64,000 bases of DNA from Solanum dulcamara (Eukaryota; Streptophyta; Magnoliopsida; Solanales; Solanaceae), in contig NC_077246.1 in NCBI RefSeq assembly GCF_947179165.1, positions 68,978,421 to 69,042,420 on the forward strand, given 5' to 3'. Positions 44,864 through 57,095 of this stretch are shown here, in pieces. Below the pieces are notes generated by a model. It was not told the origin of the DNA. It searched no databases and worked only from the letters and a program-made list of their open reading frames with translations. The position numbers were made by a program, and so were the translations under genes. Position 1 is the first letter of the stretch. The number at the start of each line of letters is the position of its first letter.

Positions 44864-45905
44864 CAGAGCTCAAGAAATTGGATTTATTGGAGAAGTATCA
44901 ATTTGAGGAAGAAAGATATAGGGTGATAAACATCCAACGTCTATATTAGATGAAGAATTAAAGAGATACATATTCCAAGAGTCTCCTAAAAATGATGTAA
45001 AAATTCAAGATAAACAAGAAATAGATACTGAGTATGACAACATAAAATACTGAAAGCAGAGAGCTAAATATTTGGACAAATTATTGGAAACAAGTGTTCA
45101 ACAGGATGCAAATACTAATTGAGAAATTATAGGAAAGCATAGAAAACATTGAAAGACAATCCTCTCCAGTAGAAGAATTATCCCAAATTCTGAAAAGAGT
45201 AGATAATTTCGTACAATTTGTCCTCCAAAATGCACCCGTTATTATCCGTCACCAGGACAATGAGTTATGTTATCTACAATTGTTTGTCAAGTCTGCATGA
45301 AGAGGACATCATCAATAAATAAATGTAAAGATTTTACTAGTACTGATGTAAAGGAATCTCGAGACTTCAAATGAGAGGTTTTGGAAAGGGGAATATCGGC
45401 AAAGAAGGGATTATTTGGGTCAAAGAATTCTCTAATATATGTTGAACCTGTGTTCAGTAAGGCAGGAGAGACAATTGGTGTAAATTACATAGGAATGGAG
45501 ATAACTGATCAGATAAGGAAAAGAGAAAAAAATGGCAAAATTGCAAGAAGAGATAGTTGTACAGAAAGCCAAGGAGACTGAACTTAACAGAGAAAACTAT
45601 GCGAGAAAAACAAATGCTTGCAAACATGTATCATTAGATTAGATCCTTTTGTCAGGAGTGGTCAATATGATTGAGATTTTTTCTAACATAAAATTGGATA
45701 AGAAACATCGTCAGCTTGTGAATGTAATATTGTCTTCAGGAGATTTGGATCTTCAACTAATAAATGACATCATTGACCTTTCCAAAGTCGAATCAGGAGT
45801 AATGAAGTTGGAAGCCACAACATTCCGATCAAGAGAGGTTATAAAGCACGCTGCAGCATCTCTACAGAAAATATTAACATTGGAAGACCACACCAAGTTT
45901 GTCTA
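44864..45905 (+). pseudogene. Captured fragment of histidine kinase 5 (AHK5/CKI2-type)
   Basis: With stops and frameshifts removed by eye, the stretch follows plant histidine kinase 5 from its coiled-coil/PAS part into the HisKA domain: 'EIDTEYDNIKYWKQRAKYLD' (45015-45075), 'DVKESRDFK' (45348), 'LIYVEPVFSKAGETIGVNYI' then 'GMEITDQIRKREK' (45430-45530), 'KETELN', and '[11 protein letters not shown]' to '[20 protein letters not shown]' and '[12 protein letters not shown]' (45650-45890). The phospho-acceptor His survives but is followed by a stop (YH-stop-IRS). No intron-like interruption is seen over 1 kb, suggesting capture from mRNA. The ATPase and receiver domains are absent. Intact AHK5 is a cytoplasmic hybrid kinase in stomatal, ROS and ethylene/ABA signalling. 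This fragment cannot be active. Confidence 0.85.
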
Positions 45906-46000
45906 AAGCTCTAAATTATTTTATATATCATATCTGCAAGAACTACGCACACCTGATTCTCATCTCGATGAGATACGTAGGCAGCCCTTCTTGGGTTCGG

Positions 46001-47637
46001 TATTTCTTTTTTCAAAAAAAAAATGATTAAAAAAATAGAAAATAAATAAAATAATAAATTGTGTACATATGTTAAGTGTCATATCTTCTTGATTGGAATG
46101 AATACAGTTAAGAGCATGCGAAACATTTGGTATGATGAAAATAATTGGCTTTGTGGTAAACCATAGCTTTTGTTGGTATCTTTCATTCGTACTTTTGTGA
46201 TGCTTGAAAATTCTCTTGCGGGCATTCAAGATAAGAATATAACCAACCTCATGGCTTCATGTGCATTGTGTGGTGAGCTTTAGATTAAAATTCAATTGCA
46301 TCGCACTGTTGATCTAGAACTTGGCCTGATATGTTTGTTGAGGCGAAATCCTGAGTTATGTTTGGTTTGAGAAAGGATTGTAGGCCTTTTTTGACCCGAT
46401 TGTGCCTTTCAGAGCCTACCAAATAACATTAATCCCTAGTTTTCCCACTTTGAGCCTAAAACCTTTTCTTTGGACAACCACATCTTAGCCCTTTCCCTTC
46501 TGAGTGCTTACATGCACTATCCTTCTCTTGGCCCAACCTCCTTGAGCGCACCAAAGACGCGCAAATTATAGAAGAAGATCCAACTTTGAAATTGCCAAAG
46601 GCAAAAAACGTAAAGTCTCCAAAGTCAAGAAAGCAAAGACGACTTTCTCATAAAAAAAAAAACCTCCTACAAGGTCGATGTAAGACAAAAAGGAAACTAC
46701 TCCAACAAAAAAGGAGAAACCTCAAAAAGGAACGAAAAGAGAAAAGCTCTAACAACTAAGGACTCAAAGAAGTCAAGACAAAAGAAAGAGGTAAAAAGAG
46801 GAAAAACTCTATCAAATAAAGACTCGAAGAAGTTGAGACAAAAGAAAGAGGATTAGACGTCAAAGGCGTATCAATCATCAAAAGCCAAATTCAGTGTGAT
46901 GCTCAAGGAGAGATTAAGTCACTTTTATCCCAAATTAATATCCCACCCGTTCCCTAAGCCTACATTACAAACCAATAAACAAGCCCTATATGATCTCATT
47001 CCAAATATTCTCACATTAGTGGAGACTTACATGCAGGCCAAGCATATGGTATCACAGTTGCATGCGTTGAACTTTCTTGAGAGTGTGAGTGCACTTTGTA
47101 AAATGTTCTCAAATCAAACACTTCATATATATGCGAAATAGAACTTTCTTTATTGTGAGGGCACTTGAAACATGATGATTGGTATAATTCTAAACCTTTG
47201 TTGGAAGCAGGATGAAAAAATCGTGTCGACACTTAAGTATGTTTGAGGTACTACATGAAGCTATAGGAATTACCTTGAAGTCAATCTCAGTTATAAGAAA
47301 GGAAATGAGAAATATTTCTATGCATTCCTAACTGTTGATACCAATTGTAGTCAAAATTTGACTATCTCTTTACACTCACTTAAAAAAAAAAAAAAACTCT
47401 TGCATTTGTCCTTTGAAGGTGGATAGTTTGCTTTAAATAATGTAACATTAGGCTAATCCCATTGATGTGAAATGCATGTTTTACTTCATTGAATCGTCCA
47501 TATCAAACGGGTGGAATATCTCGTGTTTTTAAGCTGGAAATGTTGTAAGTAATACAGTTTTCCATGTCATTATGCTCATATTACACATGTGTCTACTGAT
47601 TATCTTGTCTCAGATTTTGCAGCATTCATCATCCAGA
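46001..47637 (+). other. Unassigned interior segment
   Basis: Between motif copies 2 and 3. 'ccctagttttcccactttga' type text (46430-46560) is common in Tat/Ogre leaders. A frame at 46896-47141 ('MLKERLSHFYPKLISHPFPK', 'YDLIPNILTLVETYMQAKHM') may be a remnant of a captured or gag-like sequence, but I do not recognise it. No intact gene. Confidence 0.35.
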
Positions 47638-47753
47638 GAATTGGAACTACATTTGACCTGATTCCTGCACCAACAAGATATGTAGGCGCCACAATGGCTC
47701 GGTCATGTTCCTTGTAAGATTTTCATTTCTCTCTTATAATGAAAACTGGGACA

Positions 47754-47961
47754 GAATTTTTGAGAAGATCTCAAAAATTCAGAAAAAGATACTATCTCTA
47801 GCAAGTTAAGATTGGAGATCATGTTAATATATGCAACAGGGACAGAATTTTTGAGAAGATCTCAAAAATTCCACAAGAATGTCAAAATTCTTTTTTCAGC
47901 AGCTCGAGATTTATCAAGAGATCTAACTGGAAAGAATTTTTGAGGAAGATTTCAAAAATTC
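47754..47961. repeat. Three spaced hairpin repeats
   Basis: GAATTTTTGAGA, loop AGA, TCTCAAAAATTC: perfect 12-bp stems at 47754-47780 and 47845-47871, and a variant at 47934-47961, spaced 91 and 89 bp. They lie just upstream of the minisatellites, in the part corresponding to the 3' untranslated region. Confidence 0.88.
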
Positions 47962-48154
47962 CATCAAGAATTGTCAAAAGTTCGAAGTCAACTTCAAATG
48001 ATCTCCAACATTGCTAGAATGGAGCGAACTCGAATTCAAGATGCGAGCCACCGAGGCCTCGTATAACTTCTATCAAAGACATGAGTTCCCATGAACACGA
48101 GTTCTTCAAAAAAAAAAAAGAAAAAAAAAAGTTGTCAAATCATCCAAGAGGATG

Positions 48155-48618
48155 ACATTGCATTTTCATTTGCCAAGAGGGCCATTGCATTCATTTGCCA
48201 AGAGGGCCATTGCATTTTCATTTGCCAAGAGGGCCATTACATATTCATTGCCAAAAGGGCCATTGCATATCATTGCCAAAAGGGCCATTGCATATCATTG
48301 CCAAGAGGGCCATTGCATATCATTGCCAAGAGGGCCATTCATATTTCATTTTATTCATATTATATTACCGGAGGTGGTAATATCATTTGCCAAGAGGGCC
48401 ATTGCATTTTTATTTGCCAAGAGGGCCATTGCATATTCATTGCCAAAAAGGTCATTGCATATCATTGTCAAGAGGGCCATTGCATTTTCATTTGCTAAGA
48501 GAGCCATTGCATATTCATTACCAAAAGGGCATTGCATTTTCATTTGCCAAGATGGCCATTGTATATTCATTGCTAAGAGGGTCAATACATATTCATTGCC
48601 AAGAAGGTCATTGCATAT
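48155..48618. repeat. Minisatellite 1, 25-30 bp unit
   Basis: Some 16-17 units of CATTTGCCAAGAGGGCCATT plus a short variable part (GCATTTT, GCATAT and similar). Array is broken at about 48345-48385 by 'attataccggaggtggtaat'-like sequence. It yields a spurious 260-codon frame. Confidence 0.93.
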
Positions 48619-48930
48619 ATCCTACCAATGGATCTTCATTTGTCCTATCGATGGACCAACATATCCTACCAATGGATTTTCATTCGTCCTACCGATGGAC
48701 TTGCATTTATTTTGCCTAGTATCCTTTCAATGGATCATCATCCGTCCTATCGATGGACCAACATATCCTACCAATGGATCTTCATTCGTCCTATCAATGG
48801 ACATGCAAATATCCTACCGATGGATCATCTTTATTCGTCCTACCAATGGACATGCATCATATCCTACCGATGGATCAGCTTCATTCATCCTATCGATGGA
48901 CACGCATTTTGTATCCTACCAATGGATCAA
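48619..48930. repeat. Minisatellite 2, about 22 bp half-unit
   Basis: About 14 half-units with core TCCTAYCRATGGA, alternating with CATTCG or CATAT spacers. Follows minisatellite 1 directly. Tandem arrays in the 3' UTR are a known feature of Tat/Ogre elements. Confidence 0.93.
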
Positions 48931-49257
48931 TTGAGATTTTCAACATACAAAAAGAATGAAAGTGTGCAAACGACATCTAAAAGGATACAGCCCAATGTGG
49001 AATCTTTCTATAGCTACGAACTGGACACAATCCGAAGAGGAATATCAGGCTCATAGGGCATGAGCTGAGGAACGACTTCCATCATAGTAAACCACATTTC
49101 TATCGGAAGGCGTGTGGTTATTTCGGGGTCTAACCATAATTCCAAAATCCGTATCAACCCCTTTTAAAAAGATGAAATATGGTCGGCCAAAATTGGATTT
49201 GTCAATTTTCTTTGTCCACGATCTCTTTTATCAATCATATTCAAAGAAAGGGACAGC

Positions 49258-50316
49258 TGTTGACACCCAATTTTGACCATCCACAACGCAAATTAGCTAT
49301 CGAGTTTCTTTGAATTCGAACATTTTGAAATAATTAGCTTTTATAAAAAAAAACAATATTTTCATATTATTCTTAACTATTTTTATCTTTTTTATAAATT
49401 TTAGTATATTATAAATATTTCTATATAACTATATATTTGATTAATATTTATGTGGTTATTCAAAAATCACCTTAAAAGATTTTATTTTTACTAAATACAA
49501 TGTTAGTTAGGTTAGTTTAATTATAGTTTGCATTTTTTAAAATTTTAGTTTTTTTCTAAAAAAAAAAAAAAAAAACCAAACTCCCACATCGAAAATACAT
49601 GGAAAATTTGGGGGTTTTGGAGCCTATATAAAGGCTCATATTTTCATTAAGAAGGAGAAGAAGGAGGAGGTTTTTTAACCACCCCAAAGTTAGAAATTTT
49701 CTTAACTTGGCTAGGATTTTGGACTTTTGTCCCCAGCCTAAAAGTTGTGAAAATTTCTAGCTTTCAATCTATATTTTCTTCATGGAAAATAGGAGATTGA
49801 AGTTGAAATTTAGGCTAAGAACCCACGAAGGTTCGAGTCTAAACTTTTTTTTAAAATCTTTTTCTTTGTTTTGTAGATTGGAGTTCCATCAAGCTATTGG
49901 GTGATGGTGAAGTTGTCTTCTGCTCATCATTTTCAATCTTGGCCCGGAAAGAGGTAAAATATTTTTTCAATTTTATTTTACTTAATTATTTCACGTTTTA
50001 TATTTAGTTGATTCATAGTCTTATTTTTTTAGTTAGTATGTATATAAGAATAATTAGAATTAATGATATAAATTTGTTATAGTTAGCATGTGTTAGGATT
50101 AATTAGCTAGCATGTGTTATAGTTAATTAGCTAGAATATGTTAGGATTATTTCATTAAAGCATTTAGTTTTGTTCATTATTTTTCCAAGTAGTTTGATAT
50201 TATTATTATTACTATTATTATTATTATTATTGTTTGTTCTTATTATTGTTGTTGTTGTTGTTGTTATTGTTGTTCTTATTATTGTTGTTGTTTTTATTAT
50301 TGTTGTTGTTGATTAC

Positions 50317-50350
<34 letters not shown>

Positions 50351-50508
50351 GTTTGTTCTTATTATTATTGTTGTTGTTATTATTATTGTTGTTCTTCTTA
50401 TTGTTGTTGTTTTTATTATTGTTGTTGTTGATTACTATTATTATTATTATTATTGTTCTTCTTATTATTGTTGTTGTTGTTGTTATTGTGTTCTTCTTAT
50501 TGTTGTTG

Positions 50509-50561
<53 letters not shown>

Positions 50562-50719
50562 GTTGTTGTTGTTGTTGTTGTTGTTATTATTATTGTTGTT
50601 CTTGTTATTATTATTGTTGTTGTTCCTGTTATTATTATTGTTGTTCTTGTTATTATTATTGTTGTTGTTCTTGTTATTATTATTGTTGTTGTTCTTGTTA
50701 TTATTATTGTTGTTCTTAC

Positions 50720-50758
<39 letters not shown>

Positions 50759-51431
50759 TATTATTATTATTATTATTGTTGTTGTTGTTGTTCTTATTAT
50801 TATTATTGTTGTTCTTCTTCTTATTATTATTATTATTATTATTGTTGTTGTTGTTATTATTATTATTATTGTTGTTCATGTATTATTTATTGTATTTATA
50901 TTGATTTGGGTTGTAATAATTTAGTTATTTATGTTAGTTATACTTTCTTAGATATTAATTTTAATTTATTTTAACCTAATTAGATTCCCCTAAAGATAAA
51001 CCAATTCATGTTAAGTTTACTCTTTAAATGATTTTCTACCTTTACTTATTTATTTGATAAACTTTTATTTTTTATATATACATCTATATTATTTTCAATG
51101 TAAAGTTTAATCTTCTTTTTTTTTCTAAAAAATAATTCTAAAGTCTTCATTTCATTTTAAATTAATATTTTCAAAAGTTAGTCAAATAATTTTCAAATCG
51201 TCGGATAATCGCGCATTAGCGGCCACTTTGAATGCTTAACACCTTCTCAAAGTGGAAATAAGAACCTCGTACCTTTTTTTCTGAATTTTTAAGACTTAAA
51301 TCTGTTAGGGTCTTTTAAATTAAGTTTTCTTAATTTCTTTAAAAAATTAAGTGACGACTCCTTTTTTCTAAAATTGATTTTTTCTCTAAAAAGTTGAAAT
51401 TAATTTTAAACCGTCTTTTTTCGATATAACA
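49258..51431 (+). repeat. 3' LTR of the Tat/Ogre-like element
   Basis: 2,174 bp; near-identical to 40750-42901 (microsatellite at 50196-50878, TATA box at 49625-49633). Confidence 0.93.
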
Positions 51432-51436
51432 GAACT

Positions 51437-53577
51437 TACGAAAGTGAAGCAAGCAGGTGACAAGCAAGTAGGTGACACACCTACTTGGGGTGGACCCCAC
51501 GCTGTCACGTGGCAGCTTTGGGTTGGAAGCTTGGACTAGGCGGCACCCTAGGGGGCTATCACGTGTCACCCCTAGAGGGATACCACGTTTCACCTCGTAA
51601 GGAGGTGTATATATACATGTTGGCTGACTCTTAATTCATTTTCCATCCAAAATGTTCAGCCGCAGAAGAGAGAAAAGTTGAGAGGAACAAAGAGGGGAGC
51701 TATGGGTTGCTCCCTCTAAAGGTAAGTCTCCAACTTTTTCTCCTCGAATTAATTATCTACGGTGTTCTTCAACCACATGGAGGTATATATATATATCTTA
51801 CAATGCCTATGGAACCATGTCTTCATCCCTACACTTGGAAACTAAAAGAGAAAAATGCTAGGAGCACAAAGAGGAGGGCTACGGATTTGGCCCCTTTGAG
51901 GTAAACTTCCGATTTTTGTTTCGTGAATTAATTATTTGATGTGTCCCACGGTTATATAATGGTGTTTCATAACATAAAATTCCAATTTGGGGCAGCGGAG
52001 AAGTGATACAAACAGTCCGCTCAATTTCAGCACGTTTAAAAAAGTTTCGAGTCACAATTTGGCAGTTTTGGCCAATTTCAGGTAAGGTAAGGTTTCTTCT
52101 TTCAATTTGGAATTTATGGTATTATTATGGAGTGTGTTACACACCCTATAGGTGTCTAGAGATGTGACAATATCATAGAAATGCTTGACGTTCGAAACAA
52201 ACTAAATTGGAGTCGTTATAGTTGAATTGTCGTCGAAGTAAGGTATTGTGCTTGTGGTGTGCTGCTGCAGGTGTGGGGGGTATTTTTCAGGGCCTAAATG
52301 TATTCTGAAAGGGGTGTGGTTGCTTCTGGTTGCAGCCACACGACCCCTCGTTTCATACAATTAAAGGTTTTGCGAAATAAAGACTAGAAACCCTATTTTG
52401 GTATATTGTTGGTGTGAATTGCTAAAACATATGCTGCAGGTTATTGTTGTTGGTTGGCCGTAGGTATTAGGGGTGTAATTGAAAATTCGAATAGGGCACA
52501 TTATAGGGGAGATGCTGCCCAATTTTCGTTAACACCTTAACTAATTAAAGAATTAATCAAGGAGACGAACAAGGAAATAGATTCTATGAATACTAAGGTG
52601 CAACTTAAGATGCTGGAAAGTCAAGAGTGGTTGATATTCGTATTACTTCTGTGTTGAATAGGTTCAAAGGATGACGAGGCGAACGTGATAAAGAGTAACT
52701 CATAAGAGGTATGTGAAGCTTTCTCTTGACATGTTTTTGACATAAGTATGTAAAGCTATCTTTCTTTCCTTTTGGCTTGTCTTAGCCGTAAGTGAATTGT
52801 ATGTGAAATGTGGGGGTAATTCCATTCCCATAACTCCAAGTACGCCTCATAACCCCTATCCACTGCTTGGTATTGGAACTCCTGCAAGAATTGAGTACTG
52901 TCTATTAAGGATTCTACGTGTTAAAAAGTAGTAGTGTGAAAAGCTATCTCTGCTTTCTTTTGATATGTACTTGGTATGGAAGTGAGTTTATGATGCCATA
53001 ATTGTTCACCGAGCCCCAGGATGGGCAGGATATGAAATATGTATAGGATGACCACATGAAGAAAAGTACAGACTATATAGAGATTACTCTCTTTCTTTTC
53101 TGGCATGTCTTAGTTGTAAGTGAAATATGATATGAGCTCCGAGGTAACTCCATTCTTAAACATCTCCTATTTACTTTTGAATAACGAACTCTTGTAATAG
53201 TTGAACTAGTTCCCTGGAAACTTCTATGTATTAAGCAGATAATGAATGTACAGGCTCCAAGTCTTAAAAACTATATGACACCAAATGTTTTTGATTACAT
53301 AAACGATTTGGCCCTATGTTAATACATGTATAAGGTCCCCGAGATTACAATTGAGACATCCCATAATGATATTTAGAGGACACTCGAGATGACTACACCA
53401 GTACTCAGGTCCTCAGGCAAAAGGTTAACTTTTTTATTTCGTCGGGTCCCTGATAATGTTTTAAATTGCATATGGTTACTCACTACTCTATTCGTGCATA
53501 CTGTAACCCCTGTATCACTGAGTCCCGGGCTAGGGCAGATTCTCGTGCACAGTTCACTGCATTATCCACTGAGTTTC
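51437..53577 (+). other. Middle part of the old host LTR, no gene
   Basis: Continuation of the LTR begun at 40405. It includes a promoter-like stretch (GTATATATAC, about 51607) and two imperfect 170-bp internal repeats (about 52745-52920 and 53075-53240; shared 'catgtcttagttgtaagtga'). No coding capacity. Confidence 0.5.
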
Positions 53578-56500
53578 TGTCACGCCCCGAGAGGGTACCC
53601 TAGATGTGACCGGCACTCGAAGACCATTTCTGGTCCCCAAGTGAACCACTTGGTCCAATCACACATCTATTCAATATCAATCAACCAGCAGAAAGTTTAA
53701 AATAAAGAAATAATTTGGCGGGCAATCTAAATCAGCGATCTAACTCAAGAAAGAAAGGTCATGAGCCAACAAATCAAACTCCGATCTTTGTCATTAAAAT
53801 AGTTTGACAAGAATAATTCAAAGAAAGAAAATACTCAATCGACCCATCACTATCTAGTCTATGAAGTCTCTATCACTACTATCTAATTGGTGTCAATGAT
53901 ATGTCCATGGTTACCTCAAATCAAAATGAAAAGGGCTAACTCGACGCAAGAATAACATAAGCGGTGTCCTCCGGATGTAGGGGAGGACTCACCAATACGC
54001 TGAGTGTGTATAGATCCTCGATGGTGCTCCTACTGACGATCTCTTAAACCTGTCTCTACATCATGAAATGATGTAGGTCCAAATGGACGTCAGTACATGG
54101 AATGTACGAGTATATAATATGGCAGAATGAAAACATACCTCAAGAAAGAGTAACGTTGATTCAAATATCTCAACTCAGAAAGATAAGAGAGACTCAATCA
54201 AAGTGTCATAAGTCTAAAGTAAGAATGCATTTTTAGACAAAGACCAATCACATTCCATACAATCCAATCCAATTGTACACTATCCGATCACATATCATTT
54301 AATCCAATCCACCACATATCACCTACTCCAATCCAATCATACACAATCCAATCATATATCATCCAATCCAATTCAATCATATACAATCAACTCAATAATT
54401 AAGTCAAAGGATTCAACTCAATAAATATGCAAATTAGAACTTAGTAATGTGATATAATCCAACTCAATTATCAACAAGCTCAATCAAACCAATTAAATCA
54501 ATGTATAATCCACTCAATTTGGGAGTTTCTCTAACTGACAACAATCCTACCACCTATATATAGGTTATGCACAATGAGTCACACCATTGCTCCGTCCGTT
54601 CATACTTGCCAGGGTATGAACGACTCAAACCAATCATGGATCCGTCAATCAATTAAGTTCTATCATTTCAGGACAATGAAATAGGGAAACATCCGACACG
54701 GTACAATTCCTTCCTACGTTGGCGGCATAGTTTATGGGATTCGAGTATGGACTATACTCTTACCCAATTCGGTTCCCAATACTCCTCCCAAGACTCAATA
54801 CGCACATAGATATTAAGTGAGTAAAATATTTAAAATACTCATTTAGTCTTTTAGGACTTAATTTCAAATCAACTCATTTAGTCTCATTGGACTCTTTTCA
54901 ATACTCCATCAGTCTGGTCTCATTGGACCCTCTTTCAAGTCGACTTATCTCAATCATCAAACTCTTCTCTTCAAATTTGATACCATTTCAACTCAATGGA
55001 TTTAGAAAAATATTAGATGCATTTAGAACCTAATTTCAACTCCTCAACTCAAACTCAAAATAAACATTTTTATAAAAGAAATACGTAACTCGTTTATACT
55101 CAAAATACTCATATTCAAAAATAATTAAAAGACTTCTCAAACTCAACTCATGCTTAAACTATTTTTAAATCATAGATGAAAGATAATCATTCTTTAAACT
55201 CAAAAATAGTGTATAAATAGTTTATGCAAAATGTTCACAATCATTTATTTAAAACTCCTTCTCAAAGATCGTTTATTTTCAAAATATTCATAAGACTCCA
55301 ACCAAATCAAATTATACAAATCACATATCACATTAGACTCCAATCTACTTCATCACACAACATCATCATCAATGAAACCTCTTCATTCACATCATAACTA
55401 TTCCATTTAATTCTTTTCATTCCAATCAATACACGTACACAAACCATCCATCTCAAACTCAAGACAAATTATGATCAAAGGAAATCTCATCTTGGGTTCA
55501 TGTGAATGAATACATGAATCCATACTCTCAACAAAACTCAATTCAAGAGCACCATCAATACATATGAATTTATATACAAAAATTCAATTGTAGTCAACAA
55601 TATGAAATATCACTATTTAGTCATTCAAGTCATGAGAATCATCATTCAATTAATAATATAAAAAAAATATTCTATAGTTTAGGAAACTCAAGAAAAATCT
55701 TCATAGAAGTTTCAAACCTTTCACAATCTCCATCCAACACATCTATTGGACATATGGAAGAATTCAATCCATATTTTAGGTCAGTCTTACATACCTTAGA
55801 GTAGATTTTGAAGAAACCTTGTTGTTGGGTCTTCAATGGGAAGCTTGAATCCTTGAGCTTTTGAGGGCAAATTCTAGTTGGAGATGTTTGGAAGAGAAGA
55901 GGAGATGAAGATTAGGGTTTTTAGGAGGTGAGGAGGCTAAAAAATGATCCCAAAATGTTTCAAGTGAGGGTATATATAATTTGGGAAAAATTCCAAGTTG
56001 TCCCTCTTCAAAAATCTGGAAAACTGGGCAAAAATCTTGCTGGCGCTATAGTGACGCGTCGCGCCACTGCAGCGCCAAGCCAAAATAGGCTTAAAATCTG
56101 CACATCTAATAGTGGCGCATCGCGCCAAGGACCAAACTACTGAGGCTTTTTTCTGGCGCTATAGTGGCGCGTCGCGCCACTGGAGCGCCAAGCCTAAATT
56201 TCCTGCAGTGGTCGCCCAGGCCTGAAATTCCTGAAGTACTAGTCTATAGTAAAATGGTCATAACTTTTAACTTCGAACTCCAAAAATTGCAATCTTAGTG
56301 GAGTTGGAAAGAAGACTCAAAGACCTTTAATTTGGTAGGTCGTGGTACACCTATTTCATTATAACCTAGGAGATATATTCGTTTGAAGTTGACCCTTATA
56401 CTAACTCATTCGAAAACTTAATCGATTGGAAATTTTTGGACTCGATTTGGCGTTGGAGATCCCTTATGACCCCTAAACACATCTAACACACTTAAAATAC

Positions 56501-56609
56501 TTAGGAATTAATCCTAACTTATATATATAATTATAATTCCTTCGGTTCGAGGCTACACATACGTGAAGAAATGTTCGAGTCTTTGCAAAAAGAAATTTGG
56601 GGTGTTACA
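53578..56609 (-). mobile_element. Gypsy LTR (3' LTR of a minus-strand remnant)
   Basis: 3,032 bp, TGTAACACCCC...GCGTGACA on the minus strand. The adjoining CCCAAGGGGGAGATAA (56625-56610) is a polypurine tract, so this is the 3' LTR. Same family as 1-2086. Contains the GC-rich palindrome block at 56049-56180 with three units. Confidence 0.88.
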
Positions 56610-57095
56610 TTATCTCCCCCTTGGGATCATTCATCCGCGAATAAAGGTCAACTAGAGATGGACTCGAGGAATGAATAACAATCGAGACTCAATCAAATCA
56701 ACCAATCAAGCAATCTAGACAATCAACTATTCCAACTCAAGAATAGCCAAATCAATCCAAGTCAAGAGTAGGGACATTTCCTTCGTCATTCTCATCATTA
56801 GGCATGAATAGAACATCGAAACCCTATCAATCGAATCATTCAAACATCTAGATCATCAACCGTCGAACTTCAATTCATGAGTGGCATCCTCAATCCTCTT
56901 CACAATTTCGTAAGGCCAATATATTGGTGCCCAAGCTTCCCTTTCTTTCTAAGCCTCATAACACCCTTCACGTACATCCAATCACTCCCCCAAAGGTCAA
57001 TAATAGCCTACTCCCATCTCTCTCATAGTGACTACCATACACTTAATCCTATCACTCTAACCACTTCAACCACATCTAAGATGGTTTTACAGATG
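56610..57095 (-). pseudogene. Gypsy internal remnant next to the 3' LTR
   Basis: After the polypurine tract, the minus strand gives 'PYEIVKRIEDATHELKF' (about 56930-56880), resembling the C-terminal (GPYEI...YEL) part of gypsy integrases. The rest of pol, gag and the 5' LTR is missing. The right edge near 57095 is uncertain. Confidence 0.5.

Larger units (their letters stand above)
43998..47708 (+). repeat. Three dispersed copies of a conserved about 70-bp motif
   Basis: Copies at 43998-44066, 45935-46000 and 47638-47700 share the plan GAACTACG...CCTGATTC...GAGATACGTAGGCAG...GGCTCGGTC. The first and second bracket the AHK5-like fragment; the second and third bracket a further unassigned 1.6-kb stretch. 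Diverged from one another. Confidence 0.75.
40750..51431 (+). mobile_element. Tat/Ogre-like non-autonomous LTR retrotransposon, complete
   Basis: 5' LTR 40750-42901 and 3' LTR 49258-51431, flanked by a perfect 5-bp duplication GAACT (40745-40749; 51432-51436). Primer-binding-site-like TGGCGACTCTGCTGGAGA starts 4 bp after the 5' LTR; the purine-rich AAAGAAAGGGACAGC precedes the 3' LTR. Outside the microsatellite the LTRs differ at only about 6-7 positions, so the insertion is young. The 6.4-kb interior has no gag, RT, integrase or RNase H frame: it is a large non-autonomous derivative that must borrow enzymes. It carries a histidine-kinase gene fragment, three copies of a conserved motif, three hairpins and two minisatellites. 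Confidence 0.92.

Noticed and set aside
45381..45906. A histidine kinase gene
   Set aside because: Only fragments with stops and frameshifts, no ATPase or receiver domain, and located inside a retrotransposon. Kept as a captured pseudogene fragment.
48091..49056. Frames of 135-260 codons with repeated 'AKRAIA' and 'LPRGPLH' or 'SYRWT'
   Set aside because: Reading of the two minisatellites, whose units happen to lack stops in some frames; no start context or family.
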